A DNA stretch of 64,000 bases from Rhodococcus sp. H36-A4 (GCF_027158005.1 NZ_JAPVLQ010000007.1:87510-151509), one strand, 5' to 3'. Counted from the stretch's first letter, positions 1-8,351 are shown. Translations and numbers: made by a program. Notes: generated by a model not told the origin, from the sequence alone.

Positions 1-245
1 CCTCGCCCAGTGCATCGGACCTCTCCGACCTGGCCGGGACAGTACGTGCAGCAGGGGTGAGAACGATATTCGTCGACTCCTCGCAGCCCGACCGGTTGGC
101 GCAGGTTATGGCATCGGAGGCCGGCGTGGACATCGGCGTGGTCGAGCTGTACACCGAATCGTTGGGTGACGAGAACTCCGAGGCGTCGACGTACCTGGAC
201 ATGATGGAGTACAACTCGACGATGGTCGCATCCGGCCTGTCGTAG
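1..245 (+). CDS. aztC: Zinc ABC transporter substrate-binding protein, C-terminal fragment
   Basis: The reading frame is open from the left edge to a stop at 243-245, so only about the last 80 residues are present. The tail (VDIGVVELYTESLG, then YLDMMEYN) matches the end of cluster A-I zinc/manganese ABC substrate-binding proteins, which deliver the metal to a membrane permease. The next gene encodes an AztD-type metallochaperone, which points to the binding protein of an AztABCD zinc importer. The permease and ATPase would lie upstream, outside the window. The family call is good; the exact name rests on the neighbour. Confidence 0.72.
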   Translation, partial: SPSASDLSDLAGTVRAAGVRTIFVDSSQPDRLAQVMASEAGVDIGVVELYTESLGDENSEASTYLDMMEYNSTMVASGLS

Positions 246-309
246 TGCACTTACGGAATCGAAGCAGACCAAAACTGTTGCAACACTTGGACTGTCTCAA
301 TTAATGGTT

Positions 310-339
310 TTGACAATCATTTCCAACAAGCGGTATATT
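310..339 (+). promoter_or_regulatory. Promoter of the aztD-like gene, apparently leaderless
   Basis: A perfect TTGACA at 310-315 is followed after 18 bp by TATATT at 334-339. The expected transcription start, about seven bases further on, falls at or next to the ATG at 347. The mRNA would therefore be leaderless, and no ribosome binding site is visible before the ATG. Confidence 0.6.
311..325. promoter_or_regulatory. Zur-like operator
   Basis: TGACAATCATTTCCA has the 7-1-7 dyad layout of actinobacterial Zur boxes; the arms TGACAAT and TGGAAAT match at 5 of 7 positions. It overlaps the -35 hexamer, so zinc-loaded Zur would block RNA polymerase. A second partial copy, TGAAAATCATT, lies at 348-358 across the start codon. 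Confidence 0.55.
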
Positions 340-346
340 TCCGTTC

Positions 347-1585
347 ATGAAAATCATTCGTTCGTATCGCAACCTCGGCGCGGTAGTCGCGCTGAGTACT
401 TCGGTCGCGCTTCTCGCGGCCTGCTCGTCCGAAGCCGGCACGGAAGCGGAGTCTGTCGAAACCACTGCCGAAACGGCTGCTGCGCAGTCTCATTCGGAGC
501 CGCAACCGCGGCTGGCCACCAGCTACGACGGCGGCGTACTGATCCTCGACGCCGCAACGCTCGAGACGGTCGAGGACATCTCCGGCATCGAAGGTTTCAC
601 TCGGCTCAACCCCGCCGGTGACGGACGGCACCTCTTCGTAAGCGGCTCAGGCGCTTTCACCGCCCTCGACGCCAGTACTTGGACCGATAGTTCGCAGTCG
701 TATACGTCCACTCCTGCGTTGACCGACATCGAGTTCGACGCAACCACCCCGGGGCACGTCGTGCGACACGACGGCAAGACGGTGCTCTTCGATGACGGTA
801 CCGGCAAGGTCGAGATGTTCGAGTCGGCCGCGCTGCTCAAAGGCAGCAAGCCCGAAGTCGAGAGCTATACGACGCCGGAGGCTCATCATGGTGTCGCAGT
901 GGCGCTCTCGGATGGCTCGCTGCTCACCACCATCGGAAATGAAGACGAGCGCACGGGCATCGTCGTGCTCGATGCCGATCGCAAGGAGATCGCCCGGAAC
1001 GAGGAATGCCCGGGCGTGCACGGTGAAGCTGTTGCCGCTGATGAGACCGTAGTCGTGGGATGCGAGGATGGCGTGCTCATCTACCGTGACGGCGAGATTC
1101 GCAAGGTGCAGAGTCCGGACGCCTACGGCCGGATCGGAAATCAGGCCGGCGACGAGGACTCGCGGATCCTGCTCGGTGACTACAAGAGTGATCCTGATGC
1201 CGAGCTGGAGCGTCCGACCCGCGTGTCGTTGACCGATACCGCCACGGGTGAGCTCACGCTGGTAGACCTCGGCACCAGCTACACGTTCCGTTCGCTCGGC
1301 CGCGGACCGGACGGGGACGCGATCGTGCTCGGCACCGACGGAGCGCTCCACATCATCGACGTCGACACGAAGGCCGTCGCCGAGACGATACCGGTCGTCG
1401 ATGCCTGGGAAGAGCCCGTCAAGTGGCAGGAACCGCGTCCGGCGTTGTTCGTGCAGGGCGGCACCGCATACGTGTCGGATCCTGCCGGCAACTCGGTTCA
1501 CGCGGTAGATCTGGCAACCGGCGAAGTTTCGACCTCCGGCGAACTGGCCCACACGCCCATCGAGCTGACAGGTGTCACCGGATAG
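347..1585 (+). CDS. aztD: AztD-like zinc metallochaperone, secreted lipoprotein
   Basis: This 412-residue protein has a lipoprotein signal peptide with lipobox LLAAC, cysteine about residue 26, so it should be anchored outside the membrane. The linker after it is rich in Glu, Thr and Ala. The rest reads as WD-like beta-propeller repeats, such as YDGGVLILDAATLETVEDI and GGTAYVSDPAGNSVHAVDL. This matches AztD, a periplasmic protein that carries zinc to the AztC binding protein. Conserved His and Asp in the blades could hold zinc. It lies about 100 bp after the binding protein and has its own Zur-like promoter. A generic YncE-like propeller lipoprotein is the alternative. Confidence 0.78.
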   Translation: MKIIRSYRNLGAVVALSTSVALLAACSSEAGTEAESVETTAETAAAQSHSEPQPRLATSYDGGVLILDAATLETVEDISGIEGFTRLNPAGDGRHLFVSGSGAFTALDASTWTDSSQSYTSTPALTDIEFDATTPGHVVRHDGKTVLFDDGTGKVEMFESAALLKGSKPEVESYTTPEAHHGVAVALSDGSLLTTIGNEDERTGIVVLDADRKEIARNEECPGVHGEAVAADETVVVGCEDGVLIYRDGEIRKVQSPDAYGRIGNQAGDEDSRILLGDYKSDPDAELERPTRVSLTDTATGELTLVDLGTSYTFRSLGRGPDGDAIVLGTDGALHIIDVDTKAVAETIPVVDAWEEPVKWQEPRPALFVQGGTAYVSDPAGNSVHAVDLATGEVSTSGELAHTPIELTGVTG

Positions 1586-1690
1586 TAAAAACCCGCACCG
1601 AGATGTCGATGACTCCGGGCTCGTTCTTTCCCGGCGTCGGCCCGCTCGGAGTTGTAGGTGCAGACGGTTGGGCCGGAACTTCGCTGAGCG

Positions 1691-1987
1691 CTAAGGCCGA
1701 TCGAGGTAGAACTCCGCGATCTCGGTGGCGACGGCTGCCACCGCCGAAGCGAGATCGGGTTCCATGTCGAGTGCTTTTGCCAGTTCGGCGCCTCGGAGAT
1801 CGCGGGTTCGCAGGAGCTCCCAGGCCTGCTCGACGGCACGTACCGAGGTCGCGAAGTCGAGTTCTGGGCGGTTCGAGCGCAGCGCCGTTGCTGCCCAATC
1901 TGCATCGAACGTTCCACGGGGAGGTCCGAACACTCGCTCGCCGGAGGTGTAGCTCTTCGGTTCCATGTACGCCGATGGTAGCGACAT
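1691..1987 (-). CDS. Small conserved hypothetical protein
   Basis: The protein is 98 residues, starting at the ATG at 1987; a second ATG seven codons in is possible. It is soluble with no signal or membrane segment. The C-terminal half is predicted helical (AVEQAWELLRTRDLRGAELAKALD). I recognise no domain. It is divergent from the SanA-like gene, with less than 100 bp between starts. Composition is typical of its neighbours, which supports a real gene. Confidence 0.5.
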   Translation of the reverse strand: MSLPSAYMEPKSYTSGERVFGPPRGTFDADWAATALRSNRPELDFATSVRAVEQAWELLRTRDLRGAELAKALDMEPDLASAVAAVATEIAEFYLDRP

Positions 1988-2074
1988 TCGCGCCACGCCG
2001 GATCTCCCGTTATTCGGACAGAAGCGTGCCGATCCTCGCAAGGTAGGTTGGCTGTCGTATACGTGAGACATCAC

Positions 2075-2782
2075 ATGCACGGTGACGATCGGAGTCGGGT
2101 GAGTAGGGCGAACAACGAACGTCGATCGAAAACGTTTCGCCGCACGATGATTCGTGCGGTCGGCGCAGCGATCGGAGTGGTCCTCGCGATAGTCCTGGCA
2201 TCGGCGGCCTGGGTCGCCGTGGTGTCGTCCGGTCGTGTTCACGACGTTGCGGACGCACCCGACGCGCCGGTGGTCATCGTGCTCGGCTCGCAAGTTCGAG
2301 ATGGCAAGCCGATGAAGTTTCTCTCCGGCCGGCTCGATGCCGCCATCGAGGTATACGACTCCGGGAGAGCACAGGCGATTCTGGTGTCCGGCGACGCACA
2401 TGGCCGCTCGGGCAACGAGATCGCGGCGATGACAGAGTATCTCGTCGACGCCGGAGTCGATCGCGACAAGATCGTCGGCGACGACTACGGTCTTGATACT
2501 TTCGACACCTGCGCCCGTGCATCGGACACGTTCGGCGTGAGTAAGGCACTGATCGTAAGCCAGGGTCTGCACGTGTCACGTGCCGTCGCACTGTGCCGCG
2601 ACGCAGGCATCGATGCGCACGGGATCGATGCCGAGTGCGAATGCAACTGGCTGGCGGTTGTGAGGAACTATGCGCGCGAGTGGTTGGCTCGCCCCAAAGC
2701 GGTACTCGACCTACTCTCCGGCCGTCCGCCCGCCGTCGTCACGCCCCCGGACGGAACGCTTACCGCAGTGTCCAGGGGCTGA
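2075..2782 (+). CDS. SanA/YdcF-like (DUF218) membrane protein
   Basis: The protein is about 235 residues, with a basic N-terminus and one membrane helix (AVGAAIGVVLAIVLASAAW). A DUF218 domain follows. Family motifs are visible: VVIVLGSQVRDG, the SGRLDAA segment, ILVSGDAHG and, later, ALIVSQGLHVSRAVALC. SanA and YdcF relatives act at the cell envelope and are linked to vancomycin exclusion; their reaction is unknown. Start choice is uncertain: ATG 2075, GTG 2099 and upstream TTG 2048 are all in frame with weak ribosome binding sites. Confidence 0.75.
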   Translation: MHGDDRSRVSRANNERRSKTFRRTMIRAVGAAIGVVLAIVLASAAWVAVVSSGRVHDVADAPDAPVVIVLGSQVRDGKPMKFLSGRLDAAIEVYDSGRAQAILVSGDAHGRSGNEIAAMTEYLVDAGVDRDKIVGDDYGLDTFDTCARASDTFGVSKALIVSQGLHVSRAVALCRDAGIDAHGIDAECECNWLAVVRNYAREWLARPKAVLDLLSGRPPAVVTPPDGTLTAVSRG

Positions 2783-2827
2783 CGGACGCGAGTGCCAGTT
2801 CGACGATGTCGTAATTCGGTCCTGGAA

Positions 2828-2847
2828 AACTAGAACGTGTACTAGTT
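2828..2847. promoter_or_regulatory. KstR-like operator
   Basis: The palindrome has arms AACTAGAACG and TGTACTAGTT. It fits the KstR consensus TnnAACnnGTTnnA with one mismatch (GTA for GTT). KstR is the TetR repressor of sterol catabolism in rhodococci and mycobacteria. The site lies about 40 bp before the methyltransferase start. Confidence 0.5.
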
Positions 2848-2884
2848 TGAGGTCGAGGATGACCGTCGTCGAAAGGGTGTAGAC

Positions 2885-3892
2885 GTGGACTGGTATCGGA
2901 TCAAGACCGCTGTAACGGGAATCAAGAGGCTCGCGACGCTTTCGGACGAGGACAAGCAGTCGGCCATCGACGCATTTCAGTTCTTCCAACGCATGCAAGC
3001 CGGTGAGTCGACCGACACAGCTGACGAGACCAAGGCCGTCGCGGACTACTACAAGGTCCTGAACAACATGCTGTCGGTGTTCGATTTGGAGAAGCTCTAC
3101 ATTCCGCCGTTGCTCGATGGAAAGCAAGGGCTCTACGGCAACCAGATCCTGCTCGAGAAGGCGCTCCTGAAAGAGTTGGCGTTGAAGGACTCCGCCCAGT
3201 CCCATCTACTCGACATGGGATGTGGACGTGGCCGAATCGCGCACCACTTGGCCACGCTGACCGGAGGGCAGGTTTCGGGCTACAACATCGACCCCAATCA
3301 GCTCGAGAATGCCGACGAATGGGCGGCCAGATGTGGCATGAGTGATCGACTGCACTTCAAGTTCGGAGATCACCACAAGCCTCTCGACTACGAGTCCGAG
3401 TCCTTCGATGGCTGCTTTTCCGTCCAGGCAGTCTGGCCGTTCTTCAAGAAGGACGAGCTCGATGCCCACGCCGAGGAGATGTACCGGGTCCTCAAACCAG
3501 GCGGACGCTATGCCTGCTCGGAGTACCTGCTGACGCCGTACTTCGACTGGGAAAACGAAGAGCACGTCACCCTTCACAAGTTGTTCCTGCCCACGCTTGC
3601 AGCGACTCAGTCGATGTACCCGGCAGATGTGTGTGCGGCCCTCGAGCGAGCAGGCTTCCGGATCGTGCTGTCGGCTCCGTCGAAAAGCGAAGCATGGCCT
3701 CTGTGCGATGAGAAGGCCAACCTGATACGCCGCGGACGCAAGGCAGTTCGCGGGCTGGAAAGAGTGAAGGTCGTGCCGCCGTGGGTCGAAGAGTCGCTCC
3801 AACTCCTTCAGACCGGAGCCGAAGCCTGGAATCAGGCCGAGCGTGCGAAGATCGCGGACCTCAACTGGCGGATCGTGGCAGAAAAGGTCTGA
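2885..3892 (+). CDS. SAM-dependent methyltransferase, sterol 24-C-methyltransferase-like
   Basis: The protein is 335 residues, with GTG start and AAAGGG as ribosome binding site. A class I fold is shown by motif I LLDMGCGRGRIAHHLA near residue 108, the acidic motif II GYNIDPNQL and the motif EEMYRVLKPGGRYACSEYL. The N-terminal region (ADYYKVLNNMLSVFD) and GYNIDPNQL resemble sterol and tocopherol C-methyltransferases such as Erg6. A KstR-like operator in the promoter agrees with a steroid-related role. The substrate is unknown; a small lipid methyltransferase is the alternative. Confidence 0.7.
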   Translation: MDWYRIKTAVTGIKRLATLSDEDKQSAIDAFQFFQRMQAGESTDTADETKAVADYYKVLNNMLSVFDLEKLYIPPLLDGKQGLYGNQILLEKALLKELALKDSAQSHLLDMGCGRGRIAHHLATLTGGQVSGYNIDPNQLENADEWAARCGMSDRLHFKFGDHHKPLDYESESFDGCFSVQAVWPFFKKDELDAHAEEMYRVLKPGGRYACSEYLLTPYFDWENEEHVTLHKLFLPTLAATQSMYPADVCAALERAGFRIVLSAPSKSEAWPLCDEKANLIRRGRKAVRGLERVKVVPPWVEESLQLLQTGAEAWNQAERAKIADLNWRIVAEKV

Positions 3893-4004
3893 CAGGACGG
3901 AGACCAGCGCCGATGTCACAGCAGCTCACTGCGCTCCGCCCGGTACAGTGGGCGGGCTGGTTCAACACTGAACCGGAACCCGTATCCCCAGGAGTTGTTT
4001 TTCG

Positions 4005-5600
4005 TTGAGCTGGATCCGCTTGAACGACGTTGCCAAGGGATACGACCAGAAAGTGATGCTGCGTGAGGTCTTCTTCCGCCTCGCAGACGGTGACCGCGTC
4101 GGCCTGATCGGTCGGAACGGTACCGGCAAGACCACCCTCCTGCAGCTGTTACTCGGTCGTGAGACCCCGGATTCGGGCACGGTCGACGTCACCGAGGGCG
4201 CACGGATCGGTTACTTCTCGCAGTTCTCCGAACTCGACGGCGAGCGCAGCATCCAAGCCGAATTGGAATCGCTGTTCACCGAGGTTCACGCGATCGAACT
4301 AGAACTCGCCGAGGTCGAGGGCAAGCTCGGGGGAGACCTCGACGAGAAGGAGATGTACCGCCTCGTCGACCGTCAGGCCGAACTGCTGGACCTGATGGAG
4401 CACAAGGGCGGCTGGACGTACCACCAGGAAATCGACACCGTGCTCTCGATGCTCGGGTTCAACCCCGAGCGCCGCGAATTGGCGGTCGACCGGTTGTCCG
4501 GCGGTTGGCGAAACAGAGCAGCTCTGGCCAAGATTCTGATCGAAGCCCCGGATGTGTTGTTGCTCGACGAGCCGACCAACTTCCTCGACGTCGCAGGCAT
4601 CGCCTGGCTCGAGCGGTGGTTGCGCGACTTCCGTGGCGCACTGCTCGTCGTCTCGCACGACCGTGCATTCCTCGAGCAGGTCGTCACCGGCATAGTCGAA
4701 ATCGAGAACCACCACCTGCAGACATACGAAGGCAGCTACTCGGACTACGTTCAGCAGAAACAGTTTCGGCTCAAGAATCTCGAACGCGAGTTCAGCAACG
4801 AACAGCAATTGCTGGCCTACGAACAAGAGGCGATCAGCGACCGCAAAGAAGCTGTCAAAAACCCGAGTGGTGTGCTCAAGCGTCGTCTGGCGAACATCAA
4901 GAAGAGCAAAGCGCCGCGTCCGGTGGACACCGTCGTCTCCGCGATCTACGGCGGACTCCATGTGCACGACAACCTGGCCGAGATCTCGGGAATCTCGAAA
5001 AGCTATGGCGACCAACAACTCTTCGACAGTGTGTCCTTCACTGTTCATCGCGGAGACCGCATCGCCATCACCGGGCCGAACGGCTGCGGCAAGACTACGT
5101 TGGTCGATATCCTCACCGGTTCGGAACAACCGGACAGCGGAAAGATCAAATGGAAGACCAAGGCGCCGTCGTTCATCTATTACAACCAGGTGCTCGCCGA
5201 CCTCGACCTCGATGACACGGTCACCCATTCGGTCAACGCGATGCCCGACAGCCTGGCCCTGACGGCGACGAAGAAGGAAGTCAATCGCTTCCTGACATTG
5301 CTGCAGTTTTCCGAGATGGACCTCAAAACGCGTATCGGCGTGCTGTCCGGTGGGCAGAAAGCGCGTGTGGCGTTGGCGCAGTGTCTGTTGTTCGGCGCCG
5401 GTGTGATCGTGCTCGACGAACCGACCAACCACCTCGACCTGCAGAGCACCCAGGTGCTCGAACGGGCATTGATGGCGTTCCCGGGAGCCGTGATTCTCGT
5501 GAGTCACGACAGGTTCTTCGTCGAGAAGGTCGCGTTCCGGCAACTGTCCTTCGACGGCAAGGGCGGAGTGCAAGAAATCGCAGGCGTTCACATGGCGTAG
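4005..5600 (+). CDS. ABC-F family ATPase
   Basis: The protein is 531 residues with two ABC domains and no membrane segment. Domain 1 has Walker A GRNGTGKTT (36-44), signature LSGGW and Walker B LLLDEPTN. Domain 2 has GPNGCGKTT, LSGGQ and VLDEPTNHLD. Between them lies a charged helical linker (about residues 240-310), where ABC-F proteins contact the ribosomal P-site tRNA. Family roles are translation rescue or antibiotic resistance. The start is TTG with GGAG ten bases upstream. The atypical LSGGW signature and the short linker suggest the housekeeping ABC-F type rather than a dedicated resistance protein. Confidence 0.85.
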   Translation: MSWIRLNDVAKGYDQKVMLREVFFRLADGDRVGLIGRNGTGKTTLLQLLLGRETPDSGTVDVTEGARIGYFSQFSELDGERSIQAELESLFTEVHAIELELAEVEGKLGGDLDEKEMYRLVDRQAELLDLMEHKGGWTYHQEIDTVLSMLGFNPERRELAVDRLSGGWRNRAALAKILIEAPDVLLLDEPTNFLDVAGIAWLERWLRDFRGALLVVSHDRAFLEQVVTGIVEIENHHLQTYEGSYSDYVQQKQFRLKNLEREFSNEQQLLAYEQEAISDRKEAVKNPSGVLKRRLANIKKSKAPRPVDTVVSAIYGGLHVHDNLAEISGISKSYGDQQLFDSVSFTVHRGDRIAITGPNGCGKTTLVDILTGSEQPDSGKIKWKTKAPSFIYYNQVLADLDLDDTVTHSVNAMPDSLALTATKKEVNRFLTLLQFSEMDLKTRIGVLSGGQKARVALAQCLLFGAGVIVLDEPTNHLDLQSTQVLERALMAFPGAVILVSHDRFFVEKVAFRQLSFDGKGGVQEIAGVHMA

Positions 5601-5610
5601 TAAGCGCCCG

Positions 5611-5672
5611 TTCTGCACACTATCGGGCGGTATCGACGGGATCCCGTCGATACCGACCGATAGTGTGCAGAA
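5611..5672. repeat. 62-bp near-perfect palindrome between convergent genes
   Basis: Two 31-bp arms (5611-5641 and 5642-5672) are reverse complements with one mismatch and no loop. The arms begin TTCTGCACACTATCGG. The element fills the whole gap between two convergent stops. There is no U-tract, so it may be an actinobacterial bidirectional terminator or a REP/MITE-like repeat. Confidence 0.8.
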
Positions 5673-5675
5673 CCG

Positions 5676-6476
5676 TCAGTCCTTGTAGTAAACGACCTGA
5701 TGGCTGGTCGCGAGCAGGCTGCCGTCGGTGCCCCATAGTTCGGCCGACTGATCGAAATATCCCTGATTGAACCGTCGGGTGCTCGCGGTACCGAGGACAT
5801 AATCGTCGGACTGGATCTTCAGGTCTTCAGTCGTGGCGAAATAGTGGATGGTGAGCGAAATCGTCCCTGCTGGAACGAATTTGCCGCGACGCTGAAACAC
5901 GCGCGGATAGAAGATGTCGCACATCGAGGTCAGTGACGCGAAATCGAGCGGCCGCGGGGGAGCGTCGCGCACCCATAATGTCGCGGTCGAGTCTGCTGAC
6001 TCTTCTTCGATGAGTTTGCCTGCTGCGAAGCGCATATCGTAGTTCTTTGCCCAAGCGATGAAATCAGGGAAGCTTTCATCGTCGAGATCGGACGGCGCCG
6101 GTGCGGCAGGGGAAGATGCCTCGACGTCGTTCCAGGTTTCCCGACGCGTCCCGAACACTGCCGTTGCGGTGGTGGCGACCACGCCGTTCTGAGTCAGTTC
6201 CAGATACCAATGCTGATTGCTGCGGTTGGTGCGAACAGCGCGAGTGGAAACTTCGAACGCACCGTCGGCAATGGGGCCGGCGAAGTTGATCGTGATCGAA
6301 ATCGGTTCGCCGAGCCGATCGGGATGTTCTTCGACAGCGCGAATCAACGTTGCTGCTGTGAGACCGCCAAACGGTCCGACCATGTTTTTGTATGAAGTGG
6401 ATGTGTGGCCTCGAACGACGCCGTCGCGGACAGCCTCCAGCGTCAGTGCGTCGTCGAAGGCGTGTGTGTCGGTCAT
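5676..6476 (-). CDS. Acyl-CoA thioesterase-like (double hotdog) protein
   Basis: The protein is 266 residues. The N-terminal motif NMVGPFGGLTAATLIRA and the paired halves (KNMVGPFGG near the start; ASLTSMCDIFYPRVF and TISLTIHYFATTEDL later) match the thioesterase-like family with two fused hotdog folds, which hydrolyse acyl-CoAs. The terminal strand (SLLATSHQVVYYKD) is typical of the family, and the length is usual. The start is ATG 6476, just downstream of a dyad operator. It is convergent with the ABC-F gene. The acyl substrate is unknown. Confidence 0.78.
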   Translation of the reverse strand: MTDTHAFDDALTLEAVRDGVVRGHTSTSYKNMVGPFGGLTAATLIRAVEEHPDRLGEPISITINFAGPIADGAFEVSTRAVRTNRSNQHWYLELTQNGVVATTATAVFGTRRETWNDVEASSPAAPAPSDLDDESFPDFIAWAKNYDMRFAAGKLIEEESADSTATLWVRDAPPRPLDFASLTSMCDIFYPRVFQRRGKFVPAGTISLTIHYFATTEDLKIQSDDYVLGTASTRRFNQGYFDQSAELWGTDGSLLATSHQVVYYKD

Positions 6477-6498
6477 GAGGCTCCCGGAAGTGTGTTCA

Positions 6499-6522
6499 AT
6501 ACTATGCTGCGCGTCATAGTAT
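6499..6522. promoter_or_regulatory. Operator-like inverted repeat upstream of the thioesterase gene
   Basis: ATACTATG (6499-6506) and CATAGTAT (6515-6522) form a perfect 8-bp dyad around an 8-bp spacer, about 20 bp before the thioesterase start. The arms are AT-rich in GC-rich DNA, as expected for a TetR- or GntR-type operator. The regulator is not identified. Confidence 0.5.
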
Positions 6523-6575
6523 CCGAGTCGAAGTATCAAGGCAGTGCTGCCTGCACCCAATCGAGGTCTCGTCGA

Positions 6576-7838
6576 TCACCGCGGAGCACTTCCAAGTCCG
6601 GCGGCCTTGGCGGTCAACACCGCTCGCTCACGCTCGTTGCCCGCCAACCTTGCAGCCTCGAGTAATTCGATGCGTGCTTCGTCGATTCGACCGAGTTGGG
6701 CAAGAAGGTCTCCTCGCACACTCGGCAACAGGTGGTAACCGGACAGCGTTCCCGCACTGACGAGCTTGTCGACGTACTCCAGGCCGATGACCGGGCCGTA
6801 GGCCATCGAGAGAGCTGCTGCAAGATTGAGATCGACGACCGGCGAGGGCGCCAGCTGCTGTAATGCCTGGTACAGCAACACGATTCGCTTCCAGTCGGTA
6901 TCGGCGAAAGTCGCCGCGACGGCGTGGCATTCCGCGATCCCTGCCTGCAGGCTGTACGGGCCGCGACCACGCCCGATAGCGTCGGCGCGTGCCAGCGACG
7001 TCAGGCCTCGGGTGATCTGCCCGCGATCCCACCTTGTGCGGTTCTGCTCGGACAACAGAATCGGCACACCGTCGGGGTCGGTGCGAGCGCCGAACCGTGA
7101 CGCAGTCAGTTCCATCAACGCTACCAAGCCATGTACTTCGGGCTCGTGCGGAACCAGTTCGGCCAGGATGCGTGCCAACCGCAGCGCTTCGTTGCTGAGG
7201 TCGGTGCGCATCCACTCCTCACCCGAACTGGCTGCGTAACCCTCGTTGAATACCAGATACACAACGCTGAGGACCCCTCCGAGCCTGCCGGCAAACTCCG
7301 CACGCTCCGGAACCTCGAATGTGACTTTTGCCGCGGTGAGCGTCTTCTTGGCCCGCACGATGCGCTGCTGAACCGTCGTTGTCGGTATCAGAAACGCCTT
7401 CGCGATCTCTTCGGTTGTCAGCCCACCGACTACTCGAAGCGTCAATGCCACCTGAGCTTTTCGATTGAGAACCGGATGGCACGCAATGAAGATCAGCCGC
7501 AGGATGTCGTCGTCGATACGGTCGGGATCCCACGTCTCGTTTTCGACTGCCGAGGCGTCGTTGTCCAACGCCCGGGCAAGGTGCGCATACCGCTCGTCGA
7601 GTCGATCCTTGCGGCGCCATCCGTCGATCGCCCGCCTTCTTGCGACCGACGTCAGCCATGCGGCCGGGTTGCGGGGAACGCCCGAAGTGGGCCACTGCTC
7701 CACGGCTTCGAGCAGGGCCTGTCCGGCAAGATCCTCGGCGAGATCGAGATCGCCGACAGTTCGGGTGAGCGTGGCGAGAATTTTCGCCGACTCGATCCGC
7801 CACACGGCCTCGATCTCGCGTCGAACATCTGCGGTCAT
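6576..7838 (-). CDS. ECF RNA polymerase sigma factor, ECF42 group
   Basis: The protein is 420 residues. The N-terminal 170 carry sigma regions 2 (AEDLAGQALLEAVEQWP, AWLTSVARRRAIDGWRR) and 4 (VGGLTTEEIAKAFLIPTTTVQQRI). About 240 further residues form the helical, TPR-like C-terminal domain (DUF6596) typical of ECF42. The motif YLVFNEGYAASSGE is diagnostic. These sigma factors lack a classical anti-sigma factor and pair with DGPF-domain proteins; one lies four bases upstream. The C-terminal domain is thought to control activity. Confidence 0.88.
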   Translation of the reverse strand: MTADVRREIEAVWRIESAKILATLTRTVGDLDLAEDLAGQALLEAVEQWPTSGVPRNPAAWLTSVARRRAIDGWRRKDRLDERYAHLARALDNDASAVENETWDPDRIDDDILRLIFIACHPVLNRKAQVALTLRVVGGLTTEEIAKAFLIPTTTVQQRIVRAKKTLTAAKVTFEVPERAEFAGRLGGVLSVVYLVFNEGYAASSGEEWMRTDLSNEALRLARILAELVPHEPEVHGLVALMELTASRFGARTDPDGVPILLSEQNRTRWDRGQITRGLTSLARADAIGRGRGPYSLQAGIAECHAVAATFADTDWKRIVLLYQALQQLAPSPVVDLNLAAALSMAYGPVIGLEYVDKLVSAGTLSGYHLLPSVRGDLLAQLGRIDEARIELLEAARLAGNERERAVLTAKAAGLGSAPR

Positions 7839-7842
7839 AGTT

Positions 7843-8274
7843 TCAGGAAGAAACAGGTCGATCGGTGCCGAGCTCTTCGCGCCAACCCGCTTCTTTGCGA
7901 ATGTATTCGTTGCTCTGATCGAACTCTTCCATCTCGGTGACGCGACGGACCTCGAGCTTCACTCCGGGGCCGAGCGGGCAGCGCTTGGCCCATTCGACGG
8001 CCTCGTCCTTCGACGAGGTCTGGATGATCCAGAATCCCGAGAACAACTCCTTGGTCTCTCCGTACGGGCCGTCGGAGATGACCGGTGTCTCGGCATCGAA
8101 GTCGACGATGAAGCCCTCTTCCGGCCCCGCCAATCCTTCACCCGCAAGGAGTACCCCGGCCTTGAGTAGCGACTCGTTGTACGCACCCATGGCGTTGATG
8201 ATCTCGGCAAAATCCATGTCCTTGGACGCTTCGATGGCCTCGTCGGTGGTGCGCATGATCAACATGTACTTCAT
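7843..8274 (-). CDS. YciI/DGPF-domain protein, partner of the ECF42 sigma factor
   Basis: The protein is 143 residues. The signature DGPYGETKELFSGFWII lies at 68-84, preceded by MKYMLIMRTTDEA, as in dimeric-barrel DGPF proteins encoded next to ECF42 sigma genes. The ribosome binding site AGAGGAGAA precedes ATG 8274. It ends four bases before the sigma start, so the two are co-transcribed. Its biochemical role is not established; known ECF42 regulons consist largely of such proteins. Confidence 0.87.
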   Translation of the reverse strand: MKYMLIMRTTDEAIEASKDMDFAEIINAMGAYNESLLKAGVLLAGEGLAGPEEGFIVDFDAETPVISDGPYGETKELFSGFWIIQTSSKDEAVEWAKRCPLGPGVKLEVRRVTEMEEFDQSNEYIRKEAGWREELGTDRPVSS

Positions 8275-8324
8275 TTCGGTTCTCCTCTGCTTGCGGGACG
8301 TCCTCTTCGGTCCTCTACCTATAC

Positions 8325-8351
8325 GTCGAACGGGTCGAGAATCGATCGACA
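8325..8351 (-). promoter_or_regulatory. Putative ECF42 autoregulated promoter
   Basis: On the minus strand TGTCGA (8346-8351) is followed after 17 bp by CGAC (8325-8328), about 50 bp before the DGPF gene. This fits the bipartite TGTCGA and CGA(C/T) motif I recall for ECF42 target promoters, so the pair probably activates itself. Confidence 0.5.

Noticed and set aside
4299..5618. Long open frame (439 codons) antisense to the ABC-F gene
   Set aside because: Shadow of a strongly coding gene with no domain and no ribosome binding site.
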